Positions 15,921 to 24,565 of a DNA stretch of 48,282 bases are shown here, piece by piece. The DNA is taken from assembly GCF_031377265.1 (NCBI RefSeq), contig NZ_JANMET010000085.1, positions 1-48,282 on the forward strand. Direction: 5' to 3'. Under the pieces are notes generated by a model. The model was not told the origin of the DNA, ran no database searches, and worked only from the letters and a program-made list of their open reading frames with translations. Made by a program: the position numbers and the translations under genes. This stretch comes from JAUYQR01 sp031377265. GTDB lineage: Bacteria; Pseudomonadota; Alphaproteobacteria; Rhodobacterales; Rhodobacteraceae. The stretch's first letter is position 1, and the number at the start of each line of letters is the position of its first letter.

Positions 15921-16778
15921 ATGCGCCACCCAGTTCTTGTTGCCCTGTGCCTTTCCGGCACGGTGGGTCTTGCCGGATGTCAGGGTACATCCGACGCCCA
16001 GGTCGAGCGGGCCGTCAAAGACGTGAACGTGATCGACGAATCCAATCTGAACGATGTCATGCTGACGATAGCCGATCCGGCCGAAGCGGTAAGCTATTTC
16101 CAGAAAGCGCTGCAAAGCGAACCCGACCGCGTTGATCTGAAGCGCGGCTTGGGCAAATCGCTGGTCCGGGCGCAAAAACCGACCGAGGCTGCACAGATCT
16201 GGGGGCAGGTTGTGGCCAGCCCGGAAGGCACTGCCGAAGACCGGGTGATGCTGGCCGATGCGCTGATCCGCTCCAACCAGTGGGATGAGGCGAAGGCGCA
16301 ACTGAACCAGATCCCCCCCACCCATGAAACCTATGACCGGTATCGGCTTGAGGCGATGGTGGCCGATTCCGACAAGAATTGGAAAAAGGCGGACAGCTTT
16401 TATGAAATCGCCGCCGGGTTGACCACCAAGCCGGCCGGCGTTCTGAACAACTGGGGCTTTTCCAAACTGACGCGCGGCGACAGTGCGGGGGCCGAAAAGC
16501 TGTTCAACGAGGCGCTGACCTATGATCCCGGCATGTTCACGGTGAAGAACAACCTCGTGCTGGCGCGTGCAGCCCAGCGCAAATACGATCTGCCCGTCGT
16601 CACCATGACCCAGACCGAACGCGCCGAGCTGCTGTACACAATGGCGCTGGCGGCGATCAAACAGGGTGATGTGTCGGTGGGCAAGGGCTTGCTGGCGCAG
16701 GCCATCGAAACCCACCCGCAGTACTTTGAAGCCGCGGCACGCAGCCTTGAAACCCTTGATGCCAATGTGAAACTTTGA
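15921..16778 (+). CDS. Second Tad-locus TPR lipoprotein
   Basis: A 285-residue lipoprotein with signal peptide and lipobox 'GTVGLAGCQG' (acylated Cys ~20), followed by repeated TPR-like units ('DPAEAVSYFQKALQSEPDRV', 'GVLNNWGFSKLTRGDSAGAE', 'ALAAIKQGDVSVGKGLLAQA'). It is longer than TadD and looks like a diverged tandem partner. Its stop shares a base with the prepilin peptidase start (TGATG), so the two are co-translated. Many alphaproteobacterial Tad loci carry two TPR proteins here; individual roles are unknown. Confidence 0.87.
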   Translation: MRHPVLVALCLSGTVGLAGCQGTSDAQVERAVKDVNVIDESNLNDVMLTIADPAEAVSYFQKALQSEPDRVDLKRGLGKSLVRAQKPTEAAQIWGQVVASPEGTAEDRVMLADALIRSNQWDEAKAQLNQIPPTHETYDRYRLEAMVADSDKNWKKADSFYEIAAGLTTKPAGVLNNWGFSKLTRGDSAGAEKLFNEALTYDPGMFTVKNNLVLARAAQRKYDLPVVTMTQTERAELLYTMALAAIKQGDVSVGKGLLAQAIETHPQYFEAAARSLETLDANVKL

Positions 16779-17272
16779 TGCTGTCAGCCAATGCTGCACT
16801 GATCCTGCTGATCCCCGTTCTGCCGATTGCGGTTTGGGCCGCCTGGTCTGATCTGAAGCGGATGAAAATTCCGAACAAAGCCGTGCTTGCACTTGCGGCG
16901 GTTTGGCCGCTGATCGGCTGGTGGCTGGTGCCATTTGATGCCTGGCTCTGGGGCTTTGCGCTGATGGCGATCGTGCTGGTTGCGGGCTATCTTTTGTTCC
17001 TGACCGGCACATTTGGCGCAGGCGATGCCAAATACGCTGCGGCGATGGCGCCCATCTTTGTCGGGGCGGATTATGCCACCGTAATGCTTCTGGTGGCGGC
17101 CTGCCTGATCGGCGCGTTGATCACGCACCGGATCATGCGCGCGATCCCGGCCGTCCGACGGCTGACCCCGGAATGGGAAAGCTGGACGCAGCGGCGATAT
17201 TTTCCATTGGGGTTTGCATTGTCGGGGATTGTGGTTTTCTATCTTCTTGCCGCGATCTGGCCGCAAGTCTGA
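16778..17272 (+). CDS. cpaA: Flp prepilin peptidase TadV/CpaA
   Basis: A 164-residue aspartic-acid membrane protease of the A24 family, lacking the methylase domain, as in TadV/CpaA. The two catalytic aspartates are visible: Asp25 in 'WAAWSDLKRMKIPN' and Asp83 in the GxGD motif 'FGAGDAKYAAAM'. Four to six membrane helices surround them. It removes the leaders of the two Flp-like proteins upstream. The ATG at 16778 overlaps the stop of the TPR lipoprotein. Confidence 0.93.
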   Translation: MLSANAALILLIPVLPIAVWAAWSDLKRMKIPNKAVLALAAVWPLIGWWLVPFDAWLWGFALMAIVLVAGYLLFLTGTFGAGDAKYAAAMAPIFVGADYATVMLLVAACLIGALITHRIMRAIPAVRRLTPEWESWTQRRYFPLGFALSGIVVFYLLAAIWPQV

Positions 17273-17338
17273 CACAACCTCCGTTTACCATTGTTTCGCA
17301 AAGGCAGCCTGTCTGCCCGTGACAAGGGGTCTGTTTCG

Positions 17339-18676
17339 ATGAATGTTGCAGCAAACCAACTTTCAGAGGGTTCGGTCACATCAAATGTGACCGCCCCGCC
17401 ATCGCCGCGCAGTCTTGCCGATACCGGCCTGACGCTGGTGATGATGCGCGACATCCTGTTGAAAACGATGTTTCGCACCAACCTTGATCTTGTCTCAAGC
17501 ATCTCGCGCTCGATCTGCCTTCCGGTGCCTTTGACCCAGGAACTGGTGGACCTCGCGCGGACCCAGAAGATGATCGAGGCGACCGGCACGCTGCACGCGA
17601 CCTCGGGCAACGAAATGGGCTACCAGTTGACCGATGGTGGCAAGGCGCGCGCGCTCGATGCGCTCAGCCAGTCGGAATACTATGGGGCGATGCCGCTGCC
17701 GCTGGAACAGTACAAGGTGCAGATCAAGCGGCAGTCGGTGCGCGACATCCGCCTGAACAAGGATCAGCTGATGGCAGGGATGGGGCACCTGATCCTGCCA
17801 CCGGACCTGATCGACAATCTTGGCCCCGCCGTCACCTCAGGCCGCTCGATCCTGCTGTACGGTCCGCCCGGCAACGGTAAATCCTCGATCTCGCACGGCA
17901 TTCGGGCGGCACTGGGTGACAAGGTCTATGTGCCGCGTTCCATTGAATATTCCGGCCAGATCATCTCGGTCTATGACCCGATCGTGCATTCCGCGGCCGA
18001 GGCGAACTTTGATGACCCCTCCGCCCTGCGCCGCACCTCGAACAAGTATGACAACCGCTATGTCTATTGCGAACGCCCTTCGGTCATCACCGGTGGTGAA
18101 TTGTCGCTCGACATGCTCGACCTCACCTACAACCCCACCGCCCGCACCTATCAGGCGCCTTTGCAGCTGAAGGCAACCGGCGGCATTTTCATCATCGACG
18201 ACCTTGGCCGTCAGGCCGAACCGCCGCAAAAGATCGTCAACCGCTGGATCGTGCCGCTGGAAGAAAGTCGCGATATTCTGGCGCTGCAGTCGGGCGAGAA
18301 ATTCACCGTGCCGTTCGACACGCTGGTCATCTTCTCCACCAACTTCCACCCCAACGACATCTTCGACGGCGCGGCCCTGCGGCGGATTTTCTTCAAGATC
18401 AAGATCGACGGCCCAAGCCAGGAGAACTTCCTCAAGATCTTCGCCATGGTCGCGCGGAAAAAGAAGATGCCGCTGGATGAACGCGCGCTGATGTACCTGA
18501 TGAAGGTCAAGTTCCCCACCATCAACGACCTTTATGCCAACTACATGCCGGTCTTCCTGATCGACCAGATGATCTCGGTCTGCGATTTCGAGAACATCCC
18601 CTACCAGATGACGCCTGAGCTGATCGACCGCGCCTGGGACAACATGTTCGTGCGCCAGGAACACATCGCACACTGA
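17339..18676 (+). CDS. AAA+ family ATPase adjacent to Tad locus
   Basis: A 445-residue soluble protein. The N-terminal ~150 residues are helical and unlike anything I can name. The AAA+ core follows: Walker A 'LLYGPPGNGKSSISHGI', Walker B-like 'GGIFIIDDLGRQ' and sensor-like 'FDTLVIFSTNFHP' with 'GAALRRIFFKIKI'. A helical lid domain lies at the C-terminus. The start at 17339 (MNVAANQ) has AAGGGG upstream. It reads in the same direction 66 bp after cpaA. Its function in pilus biogenesis is unproven; the position suggests linkage. A MoxR/chaperone-like remodeller is the most likely type. Confidence 0.85.
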   Translation: MNVAANQLSEGSVTSNVTAPPSPRSLADTGLTLVMMRDILLKTMFRTNLDLVSSISRSICLPVPLTQELVDLARTQKMIEATGTLHATSGNEMGYQLTDGGKARALDALSQSEYYGAMPLPLEQYKVQIKRQSVRDIRLNKDQLMAGMGHLILPPDLIDNLGPAVTSGRSILLYGPPGNGKSSISHGIRAALGDKVYVPRSIEYSGQIISVYDPIVHSAAEANFDDPSALRRTSNKYDNRYVYCERPSVITGGELSLDMLDLTYNPTARTYQAPLQLKATGGIFIIDDLGRQAEPPQKIVNRWIVPLEESRDILALQSGEKFTVPFDTLVIFSTNFHPNDIFDGAALRRIFFKIKIDGPSQENFLKIFAMVARKKKMPLDERALMYLMKVKFPTINDLYANYMPVFLIDQMISVCDFENIPYQMTPELIDRAWDNMFVRQEHIAH

Positions 18677-18692
18677 TCAGGACGACGTGAGG

Positions 18693-19238
18693 TCAGGCGA
18701 ACAGCCGGACCCCCAGTTCCGTCACAACGGCATCCAGCCGCTGGTCGGTGGCATCGATCGGCACTTCGGCCACCTCCTGCGCGGCAAAGGCGAAGCCCAC
18801 GGCCAGCACCGGCCCACGCGCCCGCAACCCTTCCAGCGTGCGGTCGTAAAACCCGCCGCCATAGCCCAGCCGGAAGCCGCGCGCGTCGAACGCCAGCAGT
18901 GGCACGATCAGCACCGCAGGCTCCACCCAGGCCCCCTCCTCGGGGATCAGCGCCTTGAACGCGCCCTCTATCATCCTGGCCCCCGGTGACCATTCGCGGA
19001 ACCGCAGCGGCGTGGCCTTGGCAATGATGACCGGCACCCCCACCGCCCCCTGATGCGCGACCATCGCAGGCAAGGGGTCAATCTCGGTGCGCATCGGCAT
19101 ATAGCCTGCCAGCACCTTCCCCGCCTGCCCTGCCAGAAAATCAGCAAGGATTTCCGCCGCTTGCCCCTGCCCTGCCGCAGATGCCGCGTTGCGCGCCGCA
19201 AAGGCCGTCGTGCGCGCCAATGCCTTCACATCGCTCAT
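18693..19238 (-). CDS. 5-formyltetrahydrofolate cyclo-ligase
   Basis: A 181-residue ATP-dependent enzyme that converts 5-formyl-THF to 5,10-methenyl-THF and so returns this storage form to the active folate pool. Hallmarks are 'GYMPMRTEIDPLP', 'ALIPEEGAWVEPAVLIVP' and the nucleotide/metal loop 'GYRLGYGGGFYDRTL'-like segment ('RLGYGGGFYDRTLEGL'), plus the terminal 'VPIDATDQRLDAVVTE'. The ATG overlaps the mgtE stop by 4 bases, so it is co-translated behind mgtE. Confidence 0.93.
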   Translation of the reverse strand: MSDVKALARTTAFAARNAASAAGQGQAAEILADFLAGQAGKVLAGYMPMRTEIDPLPAMVAHQGAVGVPVIIAKATPLRFREWSPGARMIEGAFKALIPEEGAWVEPAVLIVPLLAFDARGFRLGYGGGFYDRTLEGLRARGPVLAVGFAFAAQEVAEVPIDATDQRLDAVVTELGVRLFA

Positions 19239-20605
19239 ACCAGCAGCACCGAGGCGAGGCCAAGGAACGCAAAGAACCCCATCACATCGGTCAGTGTAGT
19301 GACAAACGTGCCAGAGGCCAGCGCCGGGTCCAGCCCCATGCGTTCCAGCGTCAGGGGCACCATCACCCCGCCCAATGCCGCCACGATCTGGTTCACGATC
19401 ATCGCCATGCCCAGCACCAGACCCAGTTTTGCATCGCCGAAAATCCCCCAGGCGCCAAAGCCCAGGATCAACGCCAGCCCCATCCCGTTCAGCACGCCTG
19501 CGCCAAGTTCTCGCATCACCACCCGGCGCGCGTTGGCCTGCGTCAGATCGCGCGTCGCCAGCGCCCGCACCGCCACAGCCAGCGATTGCGTCCCCGCAAT
19601 CCCCCCGGTTGACGCCACAATCGGCATCAGCGCCGCAAGGATCAGGATCGACGAAATCGTCGCCTCGAACCGGCTGATCACCAGCGCCGACAGCGATGCA
19701 GTGAACAGGTTCACCACCAGCCACGGCAGCCGCTGCTTCATCGTGGCAAACGCCCCGTCAGACATGCTGGCCTCGTCGCCCACACCGGCCAGTCGCAGCA
19801 TGTCCTCGCCGTGCTCCTCGTCCAGCACGTTCATCGCGTCATCGATGGTGATCACGCCCACCAGCCGCCCGCCCGCATCAACCACCGGACAGGAAATCAG
19901 GTGATACTGGTTGAAGATATAGGCCACATCGGCCTCGTCATCGGTGGCCTCGACGGTGCGGAAACTGTCTTCGATGATGTCGCGCAGCGCCACCTCGCGC
20001 CCCGATGACAGGATGCGCCCCAAGGTGGCATACCCCACCGGGCTCATCACCGGATCGACCAGAATGACATGGTAGAACTGATCCGGCAGATGATCTGATT
20101 TCCGCAGAAAATCAATGGCTTCACCCACCGTCCAATGTTCCGGCACAACCACGGTTTCGCGCTGCATCAGGCGCCCGGCAGACCCTTCAGGGAAGGCCAT
20201 CGCCTGTTCCACGGCCACCCTGTCGGCATCGGCCAGCGCGTCAAGGATCATGCCTTGCTGCGGTGGTTCAAGGTCTTCCAGAATGTCGACCACATCGTCG
20301 GATTCCAGATCCCGCACCGCTTCGGCCAGCACTTCGGGCGACAGGCTTTCGATCACCTCTTCGCGGATCGCATCCGAGATTTCCGACAGGATTTCGCCGT
20401 CAATCTCGTGCGACCACAGCGCCAGCAGCGCGCGCCGGTCGGACTGGCTGATCTGTTCCAGAAGGTCGGCGATGTCGGCGGCATGCAGCGGTGCCATCAA
20501 CTCTTCAAGTGTGGTGGCGTCGCCAGCCTCCACCGCCTCCAGCACCGCGTCGATACGGGCCTGGTCCAGCATCTCGTCCTCTGCTTCCGCCAGATGCTCT
20601 GCCAT
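19235..20605 (-). CDS. mgtE: Magnesium transporter MgtE
   Basis: A 456-residue Mg2+ channel/transporter. It has a cytoplasmic helical N-domain (~30-135, 'ADIADLLEQISQSDRRALLA'), two CBS domains (~140-265, 'YHVILVDPVMSPVGYATLG', 'LISCPVVDAGGRLVGVITID') that sense Mg2+, a plug helix, and five membrane helices (~290-456). The pore/selectivity region is visible at 'GGIAGTQSLAVAVRALA', with a conserved Asp/Ala-rich helix. It forms a two-gene operon with the downstream folate ligase. Confidence 0.95.
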   Translation of the reverse strand: MAEHLAEAEDEMLDQARIDAVLEAVEAGDATTLEELMAPLHAADIADLLEQISQSDRRALLALWSHEIDGEILSEISDAIREEVIESLSPEVLAEAVRDLESDDVVDILEDLEPPQQGMILDALADADRVAVEQAMAFPEGSAGRLMQRETVVVPEHWTVGEAIDFLRKSDHLPDQFYHVILVDPVMSPVGYATLGRILSSGREVALRDIIEDSFRTVEATDDEADVAYIFNQYHLISCPVVDAGGRLVGVITIDDAMNVLDEEHGEDMLRLAGVGDEASMSDGAFATMKQRLPWLVVNLFTASLSALVISRFEATISSILILAALMPIVASTGGIAGTQSLAVAVRALATRDLTQANARRVVMRELGAGVLNGMGLALILGFGAWGIFGDAKLGLVLGMAMIVNQIVAALGGVMVPLTLERMGLDPALASGTFVTTLTDVMGFFAFLGLASVLLV

Positions 20606-20642
20606 ACTGCCTCCAGATCGATTGCCACGACCTTAGCGAAAG

Positions 20643-20659
20643 CTGTTTCAATGAAACAG
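20643..20659. promoter_or_regulatory. Perfect inverted repeat, candidate operator
   Basis: CTGTTTCA-a-TGAAACAG has 8-bp arms and a single central base in the 125-bp divergent region between mgtE and guaD. Its size and symmetry fit a dimeric repressor or activator site. No regulator gene is adjacent, so the factor is unknown. Confidence 0.55.
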
Positions 20660-20730
20660 GGGGCGGAAGGCAAATTTACCCGCTGACGGAAAGTGTCTAG
20701 GGTCGCATCGGCAAGAACAGGGGCAATGCA

Positions 20731-22014
20731 ATGGCAGATCTACTTCTGGGGCAGGTGATCCGCTTTGTCGGCGACCCGTTCATCGAAGGCACGGATGCGG
20801 CCCGGCACCTGGATCGCGGGGCCGTGCTGGTGGACGGTGGCCGCATTGCAGCGGTAGGTGACGCCGCCAGTCTGCGCCTGCAAGCCCCTGCCGCACGGGT
20901 GCATGACTATGGCCGCGCGCTGATCTCGGCCGGTTTTGTCGATGCGCATGTGCATTATCCGCAGACGGCGATCATCGCGTCATGGGGAAAGCAGCTGATC
21001 GACTGGCTGAACACCTACACATTCCCCGAAGAGATGCGCTTTGCTGACCGCAGCTATGCTGATGATATCGCAGGCAGATATCTGGATTTCGTGCTGGCGC
21101 GCGGCACCACCACGGTGTGCAGCTATGCCACCATTCATCCCGAAAGCGTGGACGCGATCTTTACCGCCGCCCAGGCGCGCGGGATGCGGGTCTATGCCGG
21201 CAAGACCTGCATGGACCGCAACGCCCCCGAAGGCCTGCGCGACACCGCGCAATCGGCCTATGACGATTCAAAACGCCTCTTGCAGAAATGGCACGGCGTC
21301 GACCGGCTGTCTTATGTGATCACACCGCGCTTTTCGCCCACCTCCACGCCCGAACAGCTTGCAGCCCTTGGGGCGTTGTGGCGCGAATTTCCCAACTGTC
21401 TGATGCAGACGCATCTGTCCGAACAACTGGCCGAAATCGCCTGGGTCAAGGACCTGTTCCCCCAGTCGCGCGACTATCTGGATACCTATGAGGCGCAAGG
21501 CCTGCTGCGCGAAGGTGCCTTGTTCGGCCATGCGATCCACCTGACCGCGCGCGAAAAGGCCCGATTGATCGAGGCTGGTGCCAGCCTGATCCACTGCCCC
21601 ACGTCGAACACCTTCATCGGCTCGGGCCTGTTCGATATGGGGCTGGCCCAGCACCTGCGCGTCGGGCTGGCCACTGATACCGGCGGTGGATCGTCATTCT
21701 CGATGCTGCGCACGATGGCTGGCGCCTATGAGGTGGCACAACTGCGCGGCCAGTCGTTGCACCCGGCCCAGCTGTGGTGGCTGGCGACCCAAGGGTCGGC
21801 GCGCGCGCTGCACGCCGAGGGTCAGATCGGCAACATCGCGGTGGGGATGGAGGCGGATCTTGCGGTGGTCAACCTGGCATCCACCCCCGCCATCGCGCAG
21901 GCGGCAGCGCGGGCCGGGGATTTGTGGCAGGCGTTGTTCCCGACGATCATGATGGGCGACGACCGCGCGATTGAGGCGGTCTGGGTTGGCGGGGCGAAAG
22001 TTAACAAGTCTTGA
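20731..22014 (+). CDS. guaD: Guanine deaminase
   Basis: A 427-residue zinc amidohydrolase that converts guanine to xanthine plus ammonia. The family motifs are in order: 'GRALISAGFVDAHVHYPQT' (first two His ligands), 'GKTCMDRNAPEGLRDTA' (typical of GuaD), 'MQTHLSEQLAEI' (His ligand), 'ALFGHAIHLT' (His) and 'LATDTGGGSSFSML' (Asp ligand). Length matches bacterial GuaD. It is probably transcribed alone. Confidence 0.94.
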   Translation: MADLLLGQVIRFVGDPFIEGTDAARHLDRGAVLVDGGRIAAVGDAASLRLQAPAARVHDYGRALISAGFVDAHVHYPQTAIIASWGKQLIDWLNTYTFPEEMRFADRSYADDIAGRYLDFVLARGTTTVCSYATIHPESVDAIFTAAQARGMRVYAGKTCMDRNAPEGLRDTAQSAYDDSKRLLQKWHGVDRLSYVITPRFSPTSTPEQLAALGALWREFPNCLMQTHLSEQLAEIAWVKDLFPQSRDYLDTYEAQGLLREGALFGHAIHLTAREKARLIEAGASLIHCPTSNTFIGSGLFDMGLAQHLRVGLATDTGGGSSFSMLRTMAGAYEVAQLRGQSLHPAQLWWLATQGSARALHAEGQIGNIAVGMEADLAVVNLASTPAIAQAAARAGDLWQALFPTIMMGDDRAIEAVWVGGAKVNKS

Positions 22015-22055
22015 ATCCGAAATCGTAAGTATTTGATATCTAACGGGAGGCGCCT

Positions 22056-22073
22056 TTGTCCACGCGTGGACAA
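22056..22073. repeat. 18-bp perfect palindrome between convergent genes
   Basis: TTGTCCACG/CGTGGACAA is perfectly symmetric with no loop. It lies 42 bases after the guaD stop and 5 bases from the rraB stop. The lack of a loop or T-tract argues against an intrinsic terminator and looks more like a protein-binding site. Confidence 0.5.
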
Positions 22074-22077
22074 CGGG

Positions 22078-22395
22078 TTATTCGGCCAGTTCCCAGCCGT
22101 CCGGATAGAAGTCATGCTTCAACGCGATCGAGGTCGCGATCCTCTCGTAATTCCAGATCTCCTCGGCCGTCACCGGGATCGGCCCGATCGACGCGATCAG
22201 GGTCTCCCCATCGGTTGCCCGCCGCGTCTGAAACCCCTCCAGCCGCAAGGCACGTTCCAGCGCAGGCCAGCTCGCATCCAGCTCCTCGATGAAGAACAGA
22301 TACTCCACCACCGCCGTCTTGGGCAGACTGACCCCCTTGGACTGCGTGAAAGTGTCGTAAGTTTCGCGTCGCTGGGTCTCGTAATTGTGGGACAT
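22078..22395 (-). CDS. RraB-family protein (regulator of ribonuclease E)
   Basis: This 105-residue protein matches the RraB fold in length and pattern: 'AVVEYLFFIEELDASWPAL', 'ERALRLEGFQTRR' and 'EEIWNYERIATSIALKHDF', ending 'FYPDGWELAE'. RraB in E. coli binds RNase E and alters which transcripts it degrades. Some family members are annotated only by domain, so the RNase E role here is by homology. GGAGG lies upstream of the ATG. Confidence 0.8.
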   Translation of the reverse strand: MSHNYETQRRETYDTFTQSKGVSLPKTAVVEYLFFIEELDASWPALERALRLEGFQTRRATDGETLIASIGPIPVTAEEIWNYERIATSIALKHDFYPDGWELAE

Positions 22396-22452
22396 GGCCG
22401 CCTCCTGCCGGTTCTTCTAGCGCAAGGCAGCCCGCAGTGCCACTACCCCCGC

Positions 22453-23022
22453 TCAGTCGTCTTGCGGGCAATATCCCCGATCAAACGCCGCCGAATAGGT
22501 CCACTCCGAAGCATTCTGCGCTTCAAAATCCATCGGCGGCAGGTCAGACGTCACGCCGTTCACGGTGACCTTTCCGTTACGCAGGTCAACCTCACATTCA
22601 TAGGGCTTCTGATCAAAGTAGCGCAGGTCGCGGTGGTAGTAGCCAATGACGGTGAACTGGTTGTCGATGTATTGGATCTGAACAACTGACCGGCCCGCAT
22701 ACTCTTCATCGGCAAATTCGTTCACCACCTGCAGAATGCTGCCGCTGCCGGTGTCCAGAACCTCCAGCCGGGGAAAGCCATCAGTGGCGTAGGCCATCAA
22801 CATGATCTTGCCGTTGTCGAACTGAACGCCGCTATTCGCGGCCGGGATGCCGCCCAGATCGTTCCAGATTTTCAATTGCGCGGCCTCACCCTCGAAGGAC
22901 AGGGCGGCACGGAAGTAGAACCCCTGATTGGACGCTCCCGCCCAGTTTCCGGTGGCCTCAGACAGGGTGTCGGCTGCGGCGGGGGCAGCAAGAAGGCAAA
23001 GGCCAAGGGCAAACGCGCGCAT
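22453..23022 (-). CDS. Secreted hypothetical protein
   Basis: 189 residues beginning with a clear signal peptide (MRAFALGLCLLAAPAAA, cleaved before DTLSEA). The mature part is beta-rich and acidic ('SGVQFDNGKIMLMAYATDG', 'VVQIQYIDNQFTVIGYYHRD', 'YECEVDLRNGKVTVNG'), with two Cys that could form one disulfide. AGGAAC precedes the ATG. Periplasmic location is inferred; I recognise no family. It lies upstream of and on the same strand as the RraB-like gene, 57 bp away. Confidence 0.75.
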   Translation of the reverse strand: MRAFALGLCLLAAPAAADTLSEATGNWAGASNQGFYFRAALSFEGEAAQLKIWNDLGGIPAANSGVQFDNGKIMLMAYATDGFPRLEVLDTGSGSILQVVNEFADEEYAGRSVVQIQYIDNQFTVIGYYHRDLRYFDQKPYECEVDLRNGKVTVNGVTSDLPPMDFEAQNASEWTYSAAFDRGYCPQDD

Positions 23023-23096
23023 CTGTTGTTCCTGTGTTTGTTTTACTGGACCATGCCGCCAAATTTGCACTGAGGAAAGGACCGGAATTCCGCACC

Positions 23097-24437
23097 TTAA
23101 ATCGCAAGGCGCAACGCCAGCGCGCGCTGCCGTTCAATTGCGCGCGACAAATCGATCGTGGCAATGTGGCCATCCCTGACGACCTGCCGGCCCTCGACGA
23201 AAAGGTCGCGTACCCGGGTTGGACCGCACAGGATAAGGGCTGCCACCGGATCCCACGCGCCCGCCGCCTCGATGCCGCGCATGTCCCACACGGCGATGTC
23301 GGCGCGCTTTCCAACCTCGAGCGAGCCGACATCACCGCGGCCAAGGACCTGCGCACCGCCTAGTGTCGCGATCTCCAGAATCTCGCGGGCCGACATGGCA
23401 TTGGCCCCACGATCCACGCGCTGTAGCAGCAGGGCCATCCGGGCTTCAGCGATCAGATTTCCTGCATCATTCGAGGCAGATCCGTCAACGCCAAGCGCGA
23501 CTTTGGCGCCTGCGTCGCGCATTGCGCGCACCGGGGCGATGCCAGACCCCAAACGACAATTCGAACATGGGCAATGCGAAATCCCGGTGAACGACCGCGC
23601 GAACAGCGCTATTTCCGAACTATTCAGCTTTACACAATGCGCGTGCCAGACATCTGCCCCGGTCCAGCCCAGATCCTCGGCATATTGCCCCGGACGACAA
23701 CCGAACTGCGCGAGGGAATAGGCAATGTCTTCGTCATTCTCGGCCAGATGGGTATGCAGCATCACCCCCTTGTCCCGCGCCAGAAGCGCGGTTTCGCGCA
23801 TCAGATCGCGGCTGACGGAGAACGGCGAACAAGGGGCAAGGCCAACGCGGCATATCGACCCTTCGCTGGGATCATGGAAGGCGTCGACCACGCGGATCAT
23901 ATCCTCAAGAATCGCCGGTTCCCTTTCAACCAAGCTGTCCGGAGGGAGACCGCCAGCACTTTGGCCAATGCTCATCGCGCCGCGTGTCGGGTGAAAACGC
24001 AGGCCCAGATCGGCGGCCGCATGGATGGTGTCTTCAAGCCGCGCGCCGTTTGGGTAGAGGTATAGGTGGTCTGAGGTCAGCGTGCAGCCCGACAAGGCCA
24101 GTTCCGCCAGCCCGATCTGGGCAGATACGAACATTTCCTCGGGGCCAAAGCGGGCCCAGATCGGGTAGAGCGTTTTCAGCCAGCCAAACAGCAGCGCGTC
24201 CTGTCCGCCCGGTACCGCCCGAGTGAGGCTCTGGTACAGGTGATGGTGTGTGTTGACGAGGCCGGGGGTGACGACGCAACCCTGCGCATCGACGACCTCG
24301 GCCTGTGGGGCGTGCAAGTCCTGCCCCACTGCAGCGATCACGCCGCCGCGAATCAACACATCTGCAGCAGTGATTTCACGGCGGGATGCGTCCATCGTGA
24401 CGATGGTTTGCGCATTTCGGATGAGAATTTCGGACAT
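23097..24437 (-). CDS. 8-oxoguanine deaminase (amidohydrolase)
   Basis: A 446-residue zinc amidohydrolase of the AtzA/TrzN/SsnA-like subfamily. Metal site motifs: 'VVTPGLVNTHHHLYQSLTRA' (two His ligands), 'VMLHTHLAENDEDIAYSL' (His ligand plus the catalytic Glu), 'VWHAHCVKL' (His) and 'VALGVDGSASNDAGNLI' (Asp). The combination 'NTHHHLYQSLTRAVP', 'ISHCPCSNCRLGSGIAPV' and 'VDGSASNDAGNL' is characteristic of enzymes that turn 8-oxoguanine into urate. The strong sequence feel and length support this over generic atrazine-type hydrolases, although a related N-heterocycle substrate cannot be excluded. Confidence 0.88.
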   Translation of the reverse strand: MSEILIRNAQTIVTMDASRREITAADVLIRGGVIAAVGQDLHAPQAEVVDAQGCVVTPGLVNTHHHLYQSLTRAVPGGQDALLFGWLKTLYPIWARFGPEEMFVSAQIGLAELALSGCTLTSDHLYLYPNGARLEDTIHAAADLGLRFHPTRGAMSIGQSAGGLPPDSLVEREPAILEDMIRVVDAFHDPSEGSICRVGLAPCSPFSVSRDLMRETALLARDKGVMLHTHLAENDEDIAYSLAQFGCRPGQYAEDLGWTGADVWHAHCVKLNSSEIALFARSFTGISHCPCSNCRLGSGIAPVRAMRDAGAKVALGVDGSASNDAGNLIAEARMALLLQRVDRGANAMSAREILEIATLGGAQVLGRGDVGSLEVGKRADIAVWDMRGIEAAGAWDPVAALILCGPTRVRDLFVEGRQVVRDGHIATIDLSRAIERQRALALRLAI

Positions 24438-24565
24438 GGTGCTCCCTTAAGCACCCTTCGGTTCATCACCGGGCGGCCGACAGAAGGGAGAAGGACTCGG
24501 GTTCCGCTACATCAAGATAAACCGAGGCTGCGCTGACCGGCAATCAACTTCTGCGCGAAATTGAA

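Noticed and set aside
22033..22689. Plus-strand frame of 218 codons
   Set aside because: Antisense to the RraB-like and secreted hypothetical genes, and extends through the palindrome without a ribosome binding site.
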